Notes: generated by a model not told the origin, from the sequence alone. Shown: positions 20,601 through 30,600, counted from the first letter of the stretch. The stretch is 64,000 nt of DNA from Nocardia niwae NBRC 108934 = DSM 45340 (GCF_001613465.1 NZ_BDCK01000022.1:1-64000); one strand, 5' to 3'. Translations and numbers: made by a program.

Positions 20601-23254
20601 GCTCGCAGCGCTTCGGGCTCGCCCCAGACCGCGGCCAGCTGCGCGCGGTTCAGTGTGGCGCAGGACAACAGCAGATCCAGACCGGCCGCGGTCGGCAGCA
20701 GTCCCGCACCGGCCCGCCGCAGCGCGGTGATCTGTTCGGCGGGCGGGCGCATCCCGCCCTCGGCCCACAACGGCCAGCCGACGCTGACGGTCCTGCTCCC
20801 GGCTCGATCGCGCTGTTCGGCGACGACGTCCAGGTAGCGGTTGGCCGCCGCGTAATCGGCTTGCCCTGGATTGCCCAGCACCGCGGAGACCGAGGAGAAC
20901 AACACCGTCAAGCGGACCTCCGGCAGCGCCCGCGTCAAATGCGCGACACCGTAGACCTTCGGCGCCAGCACGGATCTCGCATCGTCGCGGCCGGTGCCCG
21001 CCAGCAGTCCGTCGCGCAGCTGTCCCGCACCGTGATAGAGCACCTCGACCGGCCCGAAGGTGGCGTGGGCGATCGCGGCGACCCGCTCGGCGTCCGCGGT
21101 CACCGACACGTCGGCGCGCACGTGCACGGCCTCCGCGCCCAGCTCGCCCAGTTCGGCGAGCAGGGCGGCAGCCGCCGCGTCGAGCGCACGGCGCGACACC
21201 AGCACCAGCCGGGCGCCGTACTCGGCGGCGAGGCGGCGGGCCAGCTGCTGCCCAATTCCGCCGAACCCTCCGGTGATCACGACAACCGAACCCGGGCGCA
21301 GCACCGCGTCGCCGGAGCCCGGCGTGGCGTCGCTGAACAGCCGTGCCCGGCGGACCTGGCGTCGCCCGCCGTGATAGCGGATCTCGGTGGCGGTGTCGCG
21401 TTCGTCGACGCCGAGTTCGGTGGCCACGATGTCCTCGATCGCACCGGCAGGGTCGCGCTGGACAGCCCGGAGAATCGGATACGGCTGCTCGAGCCGCAGT
21501 GTGCGCGCCGAACCGCCCAGAAGGGCGCAAATCGATTCGCCCGCGGGGGTGGCGGGCGTGACAGCGAGGACCCGGCGCACCGGCGGTTCGGGCACCGCCG
21601 CGATCGCGCGCAGCAGATCGCGCAGCGGCAGGTACACCCGCTCGATCACATACTGCGGGTCGGCGTCCGGCGCCGCTTCGGGCCACAGGTACAACGCGGC
21701 GTCGAAGCGCACCCGGCGGGAGACCAGAGCGGCGATCAGGCGCTGCATGTGCTGTGCGTTCGCCGGGTCGACTACGAACTGGTCTGCTTCCGACAGGAAC
21801 TCGTTGCCCGGGCGAACGCGGACGACCGTGGCCGGGCCCTGCGGGTAAGGGTGATCGGGGCTGTCGAAGACGAGCAGGGCGGCCGGTTCGTGACGTGCGT
21901 GCGGGGTGAGATCGGGCTCCCAGTCGAATCCGAAGGTGATCAGGTCGTCGGCCACGGATGCCGCGGGGATTGCGACCGCTTCTGTCGGCTGTGCGCTGGT
22001 AATCGGTGGCGGTGCGCTGGAATCGGATCGAGCATCCACTCGAACCTGCGCCGCCGGGCTGACGGCGGTGTCACCCGGCCGGTAGTTCGCGCCGACTTTC
22101 TCGGAGAGGTGCCCGGCGAGCGCCTCGATGGTCTGGTACTCGAACAGCAACGTCGGATAGAGCGGCTCACCGACCCGCGCCTCCAGTTCCGCGGTCAACC
22201 GCAGCAGGCGACCGGAATCCAGGCCGAGCTCGTAGAAGCCCACGTCGGTCGCGATGCCGACGGGGTCGGCGCCGATTCCGCCCGCGACGAGAGCAGCCAA
22301 GTCGGCGATGATTACCGCACGCGGGTCGCTGGGGGTGTGGCCCACGGGGATGGGCGGGGCCGCAGGAGGGGGCGAGGCCGGTGGTGGCGGCGAGGCGGCC
22401 TCCGGCCGGGTCAGCAACCGCTGGATGTCCGCGCTGCCTCGCACACGCTTGGACGTCAGCCGATACCGCGCCACCGGTGACCCGTCCGGAGCGTAGAGCG
22501 CTACATCGGCTTCGAGGAGATCTCCACCGTGCCCGCCGCGGACCGCGGCCCGTACGAAGACCTCTTCGGGGGTGGCCCGCCAGGCGCGGACATCTCCGAA
22601 GTAGATCGGAATGAACGCGCTGTCGTCGTCCACACCGAGCCGGTGCGGGTCGATGAACGGCACGATCGTGGAGGCGTCCAAGAAGGTGGGATGAAGCAGG
22701 AAGCCGGGCAGATGCGCGGCCGCCTCGGGTCCGAGGCCCAGTGTCGCGGTGACCACGTCGTCGCGGCGGGCGAAATGCCCGGTGGCGCGCATGAAGGCCC
22801 GGTGCTCGATACCCCGGCTACCGCTCTGGGCATACATCTCGGCCAGACCGCGCGCCTGCGCCGACGCCCGGAAACCGGTGACATCGATCCCGTGCGGCTC
22901 GTCCGGCGAAACGACGTGCATCACAACGCATTCCGCAACCGGCTCGGTCACTCCGACCGGCGCTCCCGCAGCGTCCAAGCGCTGCACATCGATGGCGACG
23001 CGGCCGGTCGGGCGATCGACTCGGAACGCGATGCGCGCCGCGCCGTCCTCGGCGAGGGCGACCGGACGCTGGAACAACGCTTCCCGGATCGTCAGGTCGC
23101 CGGGCCGGTAGCCCGCCGTCATCGCCGCCCGCAGGATCATGTCGAGATACACCACGCCCGGCAGAATCCGCACACCGTGCACCCGGTGGTCACGCACCAC
23201 CGGGTCCTCGGCTCGCAGGGTGGTGGCGAAGCTGTCCAGGTCGATCCCGCTCAT
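11147..23254 (-). CDS. Trans-AT type modular PKS with terminal reductase (4035 aa)
   Basis: Multidomain type I polyketide synthase. Order: DH-ACP-KR (rest of module 5), KS6-MT-ACP, KS7-ACP, KS8-ACP, thioester reductase (TR). No AT domain occurs. KS cysteines are Cys1078, Cys2230 and Cys3034, each followed by intact HGTGT and GH histidines. ACP serines are Ser347, Ser1977, Ser2784 and Ser3568. KS6 and KS8 carry the GGVN...HEDK/HPGK and SINHGG-type stretches of trans-AT KSs. Modules 6-8 have no reductive domains, so three beta-keto groups remain and one alpha-carbon is methylated. The TR releases the chain as an aldehyde or alcohol. The ATG at 23254 overlaps the stop of the upstream PKS (ATGA), and the stop overlaps the AT gene the same way. 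The frame runs on to 24664 as a shadow. Start MSGIDLDSF leads straight into the DH. Confidence 0.95.
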   Translation of the reverse strand: MSGIDLDSFATTLRAEDPVVRDHRVHGVRILPGVVYLDMILRAAMTAGYRPGDLTIREALFQRPVALAEDGAARIAFRVDRPTGRVAIDVQRLDAAGAPVGVTEPVAECVVMHVVSPDEPHGIDVTGFRASAQARGLAEMYAQSGSRGIEHRAFMRATGHFARRDDVVTATLGLGPEAAAHLPGFLLHPTFLDASTIVPFIDPHRLGVDDDSAFIPIYFGDVRAWRATPEEVFVRAAVRGGHGGDLLEADVALYAPDGSPVARYRLTSKRVRGSADIQRLLTRPEAASPPPPASPPPAAPPIPVGHTPSDPRAVIIADLAALVAGGIGADPVGIATDVGFYELGLDSGRLLRLTAELEARVGEPLYPTLLFEYQTIEALAGHLSEKVGANYRPGDTAVSPAAQVRVDARSDSSAPPPITSAQPTEAVAIPAASVADDLITFGFDWEPDLTPHARHEPAALLVFDSPDHPYPQGPATVVRVRPGNEFLSEADQFVVDPANAQHMQRLIAALVSRRVRFDAALYLWPEAAPDADPQYVIERVYLPLRDLLRAIAAVPEPPVRRVLAVTPATPAGESICALLGGSARTLRLEQPYPILRAVQRDPAGAIEDIVATELGVDERDTATEIRYHGGRRQVRRARLFSDATPGSGDAVLRPGSVVVITGGFGGIGQQLARRLAAEYGARLVLVSRRALDAAAAALLAELGELGAEAVHVRADVSVTADAERVAAIAHATFGPVEVLYHGAGQLRDGLLAGTGRDDARSVLAPKVYGVAHLTRALPEVRLTVLFSSVSAVLGNPGQADYAAANRYLDVVAEQRDRAGSRTVSVGWPLWAEGGMRPPAEQITALRRAGAGLLPTAAGLDLLLSCATLNRAQLAAVWGEPEALRARLQPAAAPPTVSAADPSPAGHRPSADEPIAVVGISGRYPGAEDIEEFWRNLRDGHDAVGPVPAERWWLTAVRDAPGAPPMIGGFLRDVGGFDPQFFRIPPVQAPLLDPQERLFLQQAYAALEHAGYHHTDPAVRDRRVGVFVGATWSDYRLLGVAASREGDPVAVASIPSSIANRTSYTLGLRGPSLTVDTACSASLTALHLARRSLLDGECDAALVGGVNLLLHEDKFLLLHSLGMMSGTGRCRPFAAAADGYVPGEGVGALYLKPLSAARADGDTIHGLILGSAINHGGQTSGYSVPHPGAQAEVIGEALRAAGVDPAAIDYLEAHGTGTPLGDPIEIAGLASAFGRSPEAGRSRALGSTKSNIGHLEAAAGVAGLTRVLLQMRHGRIAPTLHAAQANPAIAFNSVPFHLPRDAEDWPRRTVDGVAAARHAGISAFGAGGANAHVVVAEYLEERVPSAGTGEPEIFVLSARTPERLHRYAEIMAGHFRTLDPADFHDAVRTLQVGRPALAHRLAVVASAPIEVADALDQFRTDQLGPVVTGTVDAQTRPPLSAPAADHQELARQWVAGAEVDWRGRGGPRRRIPLPGYPFERTDYWISTPPSSGFDAVVERFEAAVQPAGVVEPGKAELGRYAAMRLFATLAGMGLTPGEWTARSLDARLGLRPEFDRLRTSCLDILRRHDLVRSQDGRIVVPGPPPGTSGMRADLLARFPQTQPYVTLLDACLAAYPRVLRGELSATEVLFPGGDLELVGAIYRGNAAYDFTNGLLAALVSAAARQAGRTRPLRIIEIGAGTGGSTHAVLDALTERGIAFDYHYTDVSHSFVAHGRRTFGTRDNLRFAVLDIEADPVAQGFPAHEADLVLCANVLHATRSIDATLRNVQRLLAPGGVLACTEATTDLEVLALTFGLLEGWHAYRDPEARIPHSPLLSEPQWRAALTAAGFTGVRAWGPGLSTDPEPSFRLLAAVGSTVPAPALSQPADAAAEQSESAVAAGAPLQPTGAVEPTAAARPTVAVGPTLDSRLHPAEAAQPAAVARTEPAVAGHPATVTAPSRPGSAPALEAELAAIVADGLGVARSEVRAELPLSEYGVDSILAVKIIDRVNARYGLALRPTVVFDHPSVRLLSARMAAEGAEATSASATPAPAPASSISNVPTPGTRTAAAQTARPSERSASMDVAIIGMSGQFPGAANLEEFWRNLAAGHDAVTEIPATRWPIAGHFRPGPATPGKTYSKWGGFLDGVEQFDPAFFDLVPAEADYMDPQQRLFLEHSWLALEDAAIDPKTLRRSRCGVFAGSPGSDYATLLRNRGTVGSHHLFTGNSPAVLPARVAYHLDLTGPCLGLDTACSSALVALHQACRSLASGESELALAGGVAVFVTPEYHLLASSMGMLSPRGRCASFDAGADGFVIAEGVGVVVLKPLAAAERDGDPIHGVIRGIGINHDGRTNGITAPSVRAQTELELAVYRNGGIDPSTIGYVETHGTGTRLGDPIEIEALTAAFRHYTGAVGAIPVGSVKSNIGHASHAAGMASLFKVLLAMRAAQLPPSLHVEAVNPLLRLEESPFFVNTGLRAWDGSPRRAAISSFGFSGTNAHLVVDDAPAVAAARPAMPGAPQVIVLSARSTTSLARMARALRRYLSAHPDVVLADVARTLAFGRSGFEHRLAVVGDTVDAVAARLAAFAEGDRPAGVFTGTIDTPVADRTAATVLNDPAAAAQAWVEGGRVEYVGWIDPLARRIHLPGYEFDRERCWAPEVGAPSSTEAAEVGRSPRGVFQPAGSEAPALGARRGAIPSTDSVPRELRASDTADTMLPAPPTVDPVPESSSARSESAAGTPAAPHAGALRDITDRAADGLAAPDAAPRGSVPLRESAETYLKGLLAEYCRLDPQRIRTRIPLQDYGIDSVLISKMNDRLETDFGPLPSTLFFEYQTVRDLAGYLADEHAPRLAVLTDSTPETTSSGDVVAAEHTTASSNSAEPVLGRVDDAEDIAVIGMAGKFPMAGDIEQFWANLVAGRDCIVEVPPQRWDHREYLSDDPDEPGTTYARWGGFLDDVDKFDARFFGITPKDAEEMDPQQRLFLETSWAALEDAGYSPDRVRRSAAARDLPDAGVFAGVGYAEYQAFVGVPISGYFAVANRVSYHLGFTGPSLAVDTACSASLTALHLACESLRRGEAAYALAGGVNVSIHPGKYLLLGYGRWASTDGRCRSFGAGGDGYVPGEGVVTLVLKPLRHAIADGDRIHGVIRGSTVNHGGRTNGFTVPNPVAQTDLIGRALTAARVEAGDIGYVEAHGTGTALGDPIEIAALTKAYRRSTAERGYCGIGSAKSSVGHLEAAAGAAGVVKALLQLRHDTIAPNLHSDPPNPGIDFAATPFRVIDRPTPWPRPGDGKPRVTAVSSFGAGGSNAHLILTDAEPVDPTPEDGRPRIVVLSARDADRLAELAARTAARLRENPMPLPDVAWTLAVGRATFDHRLAVVATSTAELVALLDSTTDAGAPAPAEGLLVFHGVARTHRDLDELPGESDADRAEVRALLRSGNLPRVAELWAGGWTVDWEQGYAKPFGRIVGLPGYPFARRRYWIVPEDYRRRTHPAPQVVAKTVVAQEAEPPQAQQRNGHATNGAAPQDIPGESVEPPVVVAPEPVVTDPAADGSDSALRDRLAEHIREIFADLTKTDPADLDLDAEFADFGFDSVATVRMLNRLMKHYDVKIPAESTELHPTIASLSRYLVAEGIITGAAQEQGPRPTSVAAATAAQQDIPVVTMDAPIPVRSVFITGVTGVLGGKLLHDLLTRTDARVTCLVRGKTVAAAERRIKHFLSTYDPDATLDEAFAERVTTVLGDVADERLGLDEVTWRRLADDVDLTIHAAGRTTLVTFYDALAPINVEGTRRAVEFALRSRGRYLVYVSSFSALGDRLNFNNPPFTERDLELGQGYDHLPYQQTKYESEKLIRAASERGLLWDIVRPGNIMGDSRTGRYPFSEVSVKGAYYDILKTMIETGETMLTPVHWDITPVDYVSAAIVHIATQRPTYRETYHLTNPDIRRYYDVVRYVQRAGYEVDLVPLEEFHRRATDRQIYRLGTDEVYDSQTLEMFKYGIELFGTIHYEESSYADCAYTRRVLGAAGIDCPPTEDLVRMYLAHCAEVGYIPAPRGAEPTAEVLR
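14663..17078 (-). other. PKS module 7: KS-ACP
   Basis: KS7 starts at DVAIIGMSGQFPG. Active Cys2230 is in DTACSSALVALH, His in ETHGTGTRLGDP and His in KSNIGHASHAAG. The flanking subdomain ends in LPGYEFDRERCW with no AT inserted. After a long low-complexity stretch comes the ACP with Ser2784 in YGIDSVLIS and the FFEYQTV tail typical of trans-AT ACPs. Non-reducing elongation module. Confidence 0.92.
17082..20524 (-). other. PKS module 6: KS-C-methyltransferase-ACP
   Basis: KS6 starts at DEPIAVVGISGRYPG; active Cys1078 in DTACSASLTALH, His in EAHGTGTPLGDP. There is no AT. A methyltransferase spans roughly 18750-17720, with the SAM loop EIGAGTGGST near residue 1675. ACP Ser1977 is in YGVDSILAVK. 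A Pro/Ala/Thr-rich linker of about 85 residues separates MT and ACP. Predicted to give an alpha-methyl beta-keto unit. Confidence 0.92.
20525..23254 (-). other. PKS module 5, second half: DH-ACP-KR
   Basis: The DH has His23 in HRVHGVRILP (the HxxxGxxxxP motif) and Asp193 in HPTFLDAS. The ACP serine is Ser347 in LGLDSGRLL. The KR has GGFGGIGQQLA and FSSVSAVLGNPGQADYAAAN. The order DH-ACP-KR, with the KR after the carrier, is found in trans-AT systems and not in cis-AT ones. Its KS lies at the C-terminus of the upstream protein. Confidence 0.9.
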
Positions 23255-24692
23255 CGCAGCGGCTCCACGCGGAGGAACGACGGCGCGGGTGCGCTGGGCG
23301 TCATCGGCACCACGATCCGCGGCGCGGGCTCCGTCGATGTACTGGGAACCGTTTTCGGCAGCATGAAGCTCCTCTTGCGGAATGCGGGTGGATCCAGGGG
23401 GCGGCGCGTAGGCCGGTGCCCGTCGGGCGCCTGCTCGACGACGAGATGGGCGTTGGTGCCCCCGAAGCCGAACGAGCTGACGCCCGCCGCGCGGGGCCTG
23501 CCGTCGGCCGGCCGCCACGGGCGCAGTTCCCGGTTGACCTGCAGCGGCGATCCGGTGAACTTGAAACGCGGATTGAGGTTGTCGCAGTGCAGCGACGGCG
23601 GCAGCGCCGCATGATGCACGGCCAGGATCGTCTTGACCGCCCCGGCGATGCCCGCGGCGGAGAGCAGATGGCCGATATTGGTTTTCACGCTGCCGACCGC
23701 GCACGGCTCCGGACCGCGCGACCGGTCGCCCAGCACGGTCGCCAATCCCTTCAGTTCGATGGGGTCGCCGATCATGGTGCCGGTGCCGTGCGCTTCCAGA
23801 TACGACAGCGCGTCCGGCGACATGCCCGCCACCTCGAGTGCCGCGGTGACCACCTCGATCTGCGCCCGCATGTTCGGTGTCGTGATCCCCATGGTGTGCC
23901 CGTCGTTGCCGATCGCCGAGCCGCGCAGCACCGAATAGATCCGATCGCCGTCGGCCAGCGCGTCGTCGAGCCGCTTGAGCAGCAGCAGCGCCGCGCCCTC
24001 GCCGGGCACGAAACCATCGGCGTCCTCGGAGAACGTCGCACATCGTCCGTGCGGCGAGAGCACGCCCGCCGCCGAGAGGGTGACGAACGGCATCTCGTCG
24101 AGCAGCACCTCCACACCGCCGGCCAGCGCGGCGTCGACCTCGCCCGCCCGCAGCGCCTGGCAGGCCAGATGCACCGACAGCAACGACGACGAGCACGCGC
24201 TGTCGAGCACGACATTGCCCGCGTGCCAGTCGAAATAGTCGGAGATGCGCGCGGCGATGAAGTTCTGGCCGATGCCGATGACGGTGTGGCGGTCCGGGAC
24301 CGGGATCCGGTGGAAGTAGTTCGCTGTCCGGCTGCCCGCGTAGACGCCGACCCGCTTGCCCGCCAATTCCTCGCGCCGGTATCCGGCGTCGGTGGTGGCC
24401 AGCACGGACGTTTCGAGCAGCAGCCGCTGCAACGGGTCCATCTGCCAGGCCAAGTCGTCGGTGACCCCGAAATACTCCGGGTCGAACAGGTCGACGCCGT
24501 CGACGAACCCGCCCCATTTGCTGTTGGTCAGCCCGGGCCCGCCGGCCGGGCGGTAATACCGCGCGGGATCCCAGCGAGCCGGGTCCACCTCGCGGATACC
24601 GGATTCCCCTGCTGCGAGCAGGCGCCAGAACGCTTCCGGTGTGTCGCCGCCGGGCAGGCGGCAACCGATGCCGATCACGGCGATCGGCTCGG
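23251..24692 (-). other. PKS module 5, first half: C-terminal KS5
   Basis: KS5 starts at EPIAVIGIGCRLPGG. Catalytic residues are present: Cys6880 in DSACSSSLLSVH, His in EAHGTGTMIGDP, His in KTNIGHLLSAAG. The protein ends about 60 residues after the KS. The DH-ACP-KR that belong to this KS begin the next protein, so the module is split across an ATGA junction. The intact HGTGT His argues for an elongating KS rather than a KS0. Confidence 0.9.
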
Positions 24693-27600
24693 CCGCCCGG
24701 CCGCGGCGGGCATCGGCGGCCCAGGTGGCCACGCTGGGCTGGGGCGCCCGAGGCTGCGGTGCGCGCGGTCGATCATCCGGTGCGGGCTGCGGATCGGCCG
24801 GTGGATCCGGTGGCGCTTCGGGCGCGAAACGTTCCGGGAACTGCTCGGTCAACAGACCCGCCAAAGCGTCCAGCGTCGGGAACTCCAGCACCAGCGCCGG
24901 ATCGAAGGGCGCTTCGACGACCTGCTCGATCCGGCGTACCGCCGAGGCGATCAGCACCGAATCCGCGCCGTATTCCTCGAATCGTTTGTCGCCCTCGAAG
25001 CGGGCCGGGGCCAGTTTCAGCTCGTCGGAGAAGATTCGCAGCAATTCCTGATACGCCGCCGCGGAACCGTTCACCGGCGCGGGCCGTGCGGCCGGTGCCG
25101 ACGCCACCTCCGGTGCCGGTCGGTGCGTGCGCGTCGAAAGGTGCAGTGCCGCACCGTGGTAGGGCAACACCACCGGTGCGTGCACCCCCAGTGCCGCGTC
25201 GAGCAGCTCGAACCCCTCCGCGGCACTCAGGGCGGGAAGGCCGGTGGCCCGGTAGGCCGCGCTGGTCACCTCACCGAAACCGGTGCCGCGGAACGAGGGC
25301 CAGTTGATCGACCGGAACCAGGGTCGACCCGAGGCGTGCTGGGCTTCGGCGAAGCGGTCGAGGTGCGCGTTGGCCATCGCGTAGTCCGACAGGCCCACCG
25401 CCAAACCGGGCAGCACCGCCGACACCGACGAGAACAACACGAAGAAATCCGGACGGTCGGCGGACAGTACATCGGCGAGGACGGCCGTGCCCGCCAGCTT
25501 CGGTTCGAGGACGGTCGCGACGGCGGGTCCGCTCTTGCGCACGAACGCCGGACTCTCGCTCGAAACGCTGCCCGCGCAGTGCAGCACGCCACCGATCGGG
25601 CCCAGCTCGCGCCGCACGCGGTCGAAGAAGCCGGACAACGCCGTCTCGTCGGTGAGGCTGCCGAAGTAGGTCCGCACCGCGACGCCGCGATCACGCAACG
25701 CGACCAGCCGCCGCACCTTGTCGGCCACGGGCCCGGAACCGGCGGCGACCCGATCCCATTCCGGTTCCGGCGGCAGCGTTTCACGGCCGAGGACGGCCAA
25801 GCGGCGCGCGCCGCGCTCGACCAGGGCGGCCGCGAACTCCGCGCCGATGCCGCGGGTGCCGCCGGTGACCACGTAGGTGCGGGCGGGATCCACCACGAGA
25901 CCGGCGCGCGGCGTGGCGTCCGCGAGTTCGACGGCTTCGCGTCTTCCGTCGCGGTAGCGCACCCGTGGGGCGCGGTCGTCGGCGCACTCCGCGCCGAGGA
26001 TCGCCAGCAATCGCGCGGGATCGGCGCACACTGCTTCCCGCTCGGCGACCACGTGGACGCTGCGGGTTCGCACGTCCCGGATTTCCTCGGCGAGCGCCGC
26101 GACCAGACCGCCCAGTGGCGCCGACTCCGGCCCGCCGGCGCCGGGATGCCCGGCGGCGGCGTGCACCAGTACGAGCGAACCGGTGCGCGCCTCGATCACA
26201 CCCTGGTAGAGCCCCATCCGGCCGAGATCGCCGGTGGCCCGGCTCGCCGGTGCGGGAACCAGGTCGCACACATCGAGTACGCAGTCGGTGTCGGGATAGC
26301 GCGCGGCCAGCTCACGGCCCACAGCGGCGCCCGCACCGAAATCGGCACGGTTCAGGTCTCCCGGCAGGTCCGACAGCCGCACCAGACGCCCGGGGTCGCC
26401 GACAGCGTCGACCAGCGCCGCTGTCAGGGCATGCGGGGTGCGCGCGTCGTAGACCACCAGGGCGCGGCGACTGCGCAGGTCGCCGATGGACAGCGGAGCT
26501 TCCCGCCAGATTGGAACCAGCAATCGCCGTTCCGGCGAGGCGGGTGCCCAGGTCGTCGCAGGCTGCTGATCGGGTGCGGGCCACGCAGCCGACGGAGATT
26601 GCGCCGGACCGAATTCCGCTGCGGACGGGTCCGGCGATAGTTGCGGCAGCCCTGCGCCGGACCATTGCCCTGGTGCGGATTGCGGAGTTTCCGGCGTGCG
26701 CGTAGACCTTGGATCCAGGGTAGGCGCTGGCACGAAGCTGGGGCTCGCCGCCGATGGTTGCCTGGGCGTCGGTTGCGGCAGCGATGTGAAGTCCGGCCCG
26801 GACGTGGACTGCTCTCGGGGGACGGAGCGCGCCACCGGATCAGCACCCGGCCCGGTCTGCCGACTCGGCGCGAACTGCGGCGCGGCATCCGGTCCTGGAC
26901 GCAGCGCGCTCTGCGAGGTGGGCATGGGGTCGGACCCGGGCGCCGTCGCGACGTCCGGAATCCAGTACCGCTCTCGTGCAAAGGGATACGTCGGCGCGGG
27001 AATACGGCGCCGGGGTCCGGGATCGCGAACGCCAGCCCATTCGATGTCGCCGCCGCCGAGCCAGCGCGCGATCCGGGAGTCCTCCCCCGCGTCCCGGCAC
27101 GACCTGGCGCCGGGTGCGTCGTCGACCCACGCACGGACCGCGGCGCGCAACTGGTCGATGTCGCGGGCGACGAAGGCGGCGCGGACGCCGCCCGCCTGAC
27201 GGCCCGCCTGCATGGTGTAGGCCAGGTCGGCGAGGTTCGGCTGTTGGTCGGCGAGGTAGCGGTCCAGTGCCGCCACGTACTGCGCGAGGCGCTCGCCGTC
27301 GCGTGCGGAGACCGGGACGACCTGCCCGCCGCTGAACCGGGTCTCCGGCCTGCGGTCGACGTACTCTTCGATCACGACGTTGGCGTTCGCCCCGCCCGCT
27401 CCGAACGAACTCACCGTCGCGCGGCGCGGCCGCGCCGGATCCCCGCCGGGCCAGGGCAGCGGCTGGCCCGGGATCCGGAACGGTGTGGACGCGAAGTCGA
27501 TATTCGGGTTCGGCGGCGTGGCGTGCAGGGACGGCACGATGGTCCGATAGCGCAATTGCAGCAGCACCTTCGTCAGCGCCGCGACACCGGCCGCCGCCTC

Positions 27601-30600
27601 GAGGTGACCGACATTGGACTTCACCGAACCGATCGGCAGCTCGGACCGGCCCGACCGACCGAAAACCTTCGCCAGGCCCGCGATTTCGATCGGATCGCCG
27701 AGTGCGGTGCCGGTTCCGTGCGCCTCGATGTAGGACACCGACGCCGGATCGACCCCACCGGCGCGCAGCGCCGAGCGGATCACCGCCGCCTGCACGTCGG
27801 GATTGGGCACCGTGAACCCGTTGACGCGGCCGCCATGGTTGATCGCCGAACCTTTGATGACCCCGTAGATGGTGTCGCCGTCGGCTTCGGCGTCGGCCAG
27901 CGGCCGCAGCACCATCGCTCCGACACCCTCACTGGCCACATACCCGTCACCGCCCGCGCCGAAGGAACGGCAGCGGCCGTCGGTGGAGGCGAACTGCCCT
28001 TGGCTGAGGGCGACGAACTTGTAGGGGTGCAGCGACAGATTGACCCCGCCGACCAGCGCGAGCCTGCATTCGCCGGTGCGGATGCTCTGGCAGGCCAGGT
28101 GCAGCGCGGTCAGCGAGGACGAGCAGGCGGTGTCCACCGCCATGCTCGGCCCTTGGAAGTCCAAGGCGTGGGAGACGCGGTTCGGGATGCTCCAGAACGT
28201 CGACCCGGGCAAGGTGCCGCGCCCGAGCCGGGACTCCTCGGCCCCGAACATCTGGTAGGTGCCCCACATGACGCCCACGAACACACCGGCCTGCTCCGGG
28301 CGCAGGCCGCCGCGCGCCAGATCGGCCCGGGAGTGCCCCGCGTCTTCCAATGCGGCCCATGCGGTTTGCAGGAACAGCCGCTCCTGTGGGTCCAAGATCT
28401 CCGCCTCGCGCGGGGAGATCGCGAAGAACAGCGGGTCGAAGCAGTCGACGTCGTCGAGGAACCCGCCCCATTTGGTGTAGGCGGTGAACGGGTTGTGCCG
28501 ATCCGGGAAGAAGTAGCGGGTGTGGTCCCAGCGGTCCCGCGGGATCTCGGTGACGCAGTCTCGTCCCTCGACCAGCACCCGCCAGTACGCGTCGAGTCCG
28601 TCGGCGCCCGGGTAGCGCCCGCTGACACCCACGATCGCGATATCCCCTACCGCGTCGGTGTGGTGGCCGGAGCCCGGCACGGCGGACGCGGTCGGCGTGG
28701 TCCGCGGCGCGAACGAGTTGTCCGAAGCGGGCCGGGTCACCGGCTGCGGTGCGGAGTGCACCGGTGGGTTGTCACCGGGCCCCGGGACACCATCGGCAGC
28801 GGGTTCGTCGGCTGCGGCGGAACCGTTGCCCGTCTGCGGCCGAGTGGCTACGGCTCCGTTCGATGTGGTCGAGGTCCTCGGAGGGAGGGCCGTGGCAGGG
28901 GGCGTCCGCGCCGCCGTCCGATCGGAGGAATCGCCACGTCTCTCGATCGACGGCGGCGCGGACGGCTTTCCGGCGGAGCCGAGCCGCACCAGCAGGCCGA
29001 CCACCGCGCGCGGGGTGGGGTACTCGAAAGCCAGCGTGGCGGGCAGGCGGTGACCGCTGGAGCGTGACAGTTCGTCGCGGATCTCGAGCGCCGCGACCGA
29101 GTCCAGGCCGAGTTCGTGCAGCGGCCGGTCCAGATCATCGCCGGGCGCCAACTCCAGGCAGCGCCGCACGAGCGCCTCCATGCTCTCGGACAGATCGGTG
29201 TCATTTGTCGTCGCGACCTCGTTTTCGACGCGCACCAGCGAATCCGAGAGCACGTCCGGCACGTCGGCACCGGTCACCGCCGTCAGCGCGAGTGGCATCG
29301 CCGTGACCGCAGGCGTGGTGGAGCCGATCAGGCGGGCGAGCGTGTCGAGGGCCTGCGCAGGGCGCAGCATGCCGTAACCCCGGCGGGCCAAGCGCTGCAC
29401 GGCGCCGTTGTCGAGCCGTTCGACCATGCCGGTTTCCGCCCAGGGACCCCACGCGATCGACAGCGCGGACGAGCCCGAGACGCGGCGTGACTCGGCCACT
29501 CCGTCGAGGAAGGCGTTGGCGGCGCCGTAGCTCGACTGGCCGGGCAAGCCGACCACCGCCGCGGCCGAGGAGAACAGCAGGAAGAAACGCAGGGAGCGGC
29601 CCGAGGTCAGCTCGTGCAGGTGCCATGCCCCGAATGTTTTCGGTGCGAGAACGTGCCCGACGCGTGTGGTCGTCTGCTCGGCGATCACGCCGTCGTCCAG
29701 CACCCCCGCCAGATGCACCACACCGGCCAGCGGCGGCAGCTCGCGGTCGATCCAAGCCAGCGTGGCCGCCACGGCGCCGCGATCAGCGACGTCGAGCGCC
29801 CGCACCCGGATCCGGGCTCCCCGCTCCCGCAACTCGGCGATGACCGACTCCGCTCGAGCGTCCGGCGCCGACCGCCCCGCGAGCACCAGCTCCGGCCACC
29901 CCCGGTCGACGAACCAGCGGGCCAGCCGCAAGCCGACCCCGCCGAGGCCACCGGTGACGAGCACGGTCTGCCCCGCTCCGGAAGCAAACACGTCCGGCAC
30001 GGCTTCCACCGGCACCAGGCGCGGCACCAGAGGACATCCCCGACGCAGTGCGAGCTGGCGGGGCGCCTCGGGCGCGACGAGCGCGTCGGCCGCGGTTGCG
30101 GCATCGGTCGACCAATCCAGATCCAGTACCCGACAACCCATTTCGCGATGCTCGAGCTGCGCCGTGCGGGCGAAGCCCCACAGCGCGGACTGCTCGGGCG
30201 CCACCGGATCGACGGAATCGACCCGCTGCCCGTGCCGGGTGACCAGCCACACCGCGGGTTCCCCGGCCGACGCCGCGGCCTGCACGAGGTGCACAGCGCC
30301 TACCACCAGGCGTTCGGCGACGACCGGCGCGGGCGCGTCGTCGGCCGAGAGCGCGACCGCCGAGACGATCCCGCGCAACGGTGTGCGTCCATCGCTCACC
30401 GCGCCCAGCAGCGCGCGCACCGCCGCGGGCACGCCGAGGTCGACTTCGAACTCGTCGTCGGCGCGGAACGCGAAACCGTGACCGGGCCGGGCGAGGACAC
30501 ACTCCGCCCCGCGCGCCCGTAGGGCGTCGGCGAGCCTGTCGGCGAAGTCCCCGGACGCGCCGAGAATCAGCCAGCGCCCGACCGCCGAGGCGGGCAGCGG

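Noticed and set aside
23400..24692. KS5 as a non-elongating KS0
   Set aside because: The HGTGT histidine, active Cys and GH histidine are all present, so there is no sequence reason to call it inactive.
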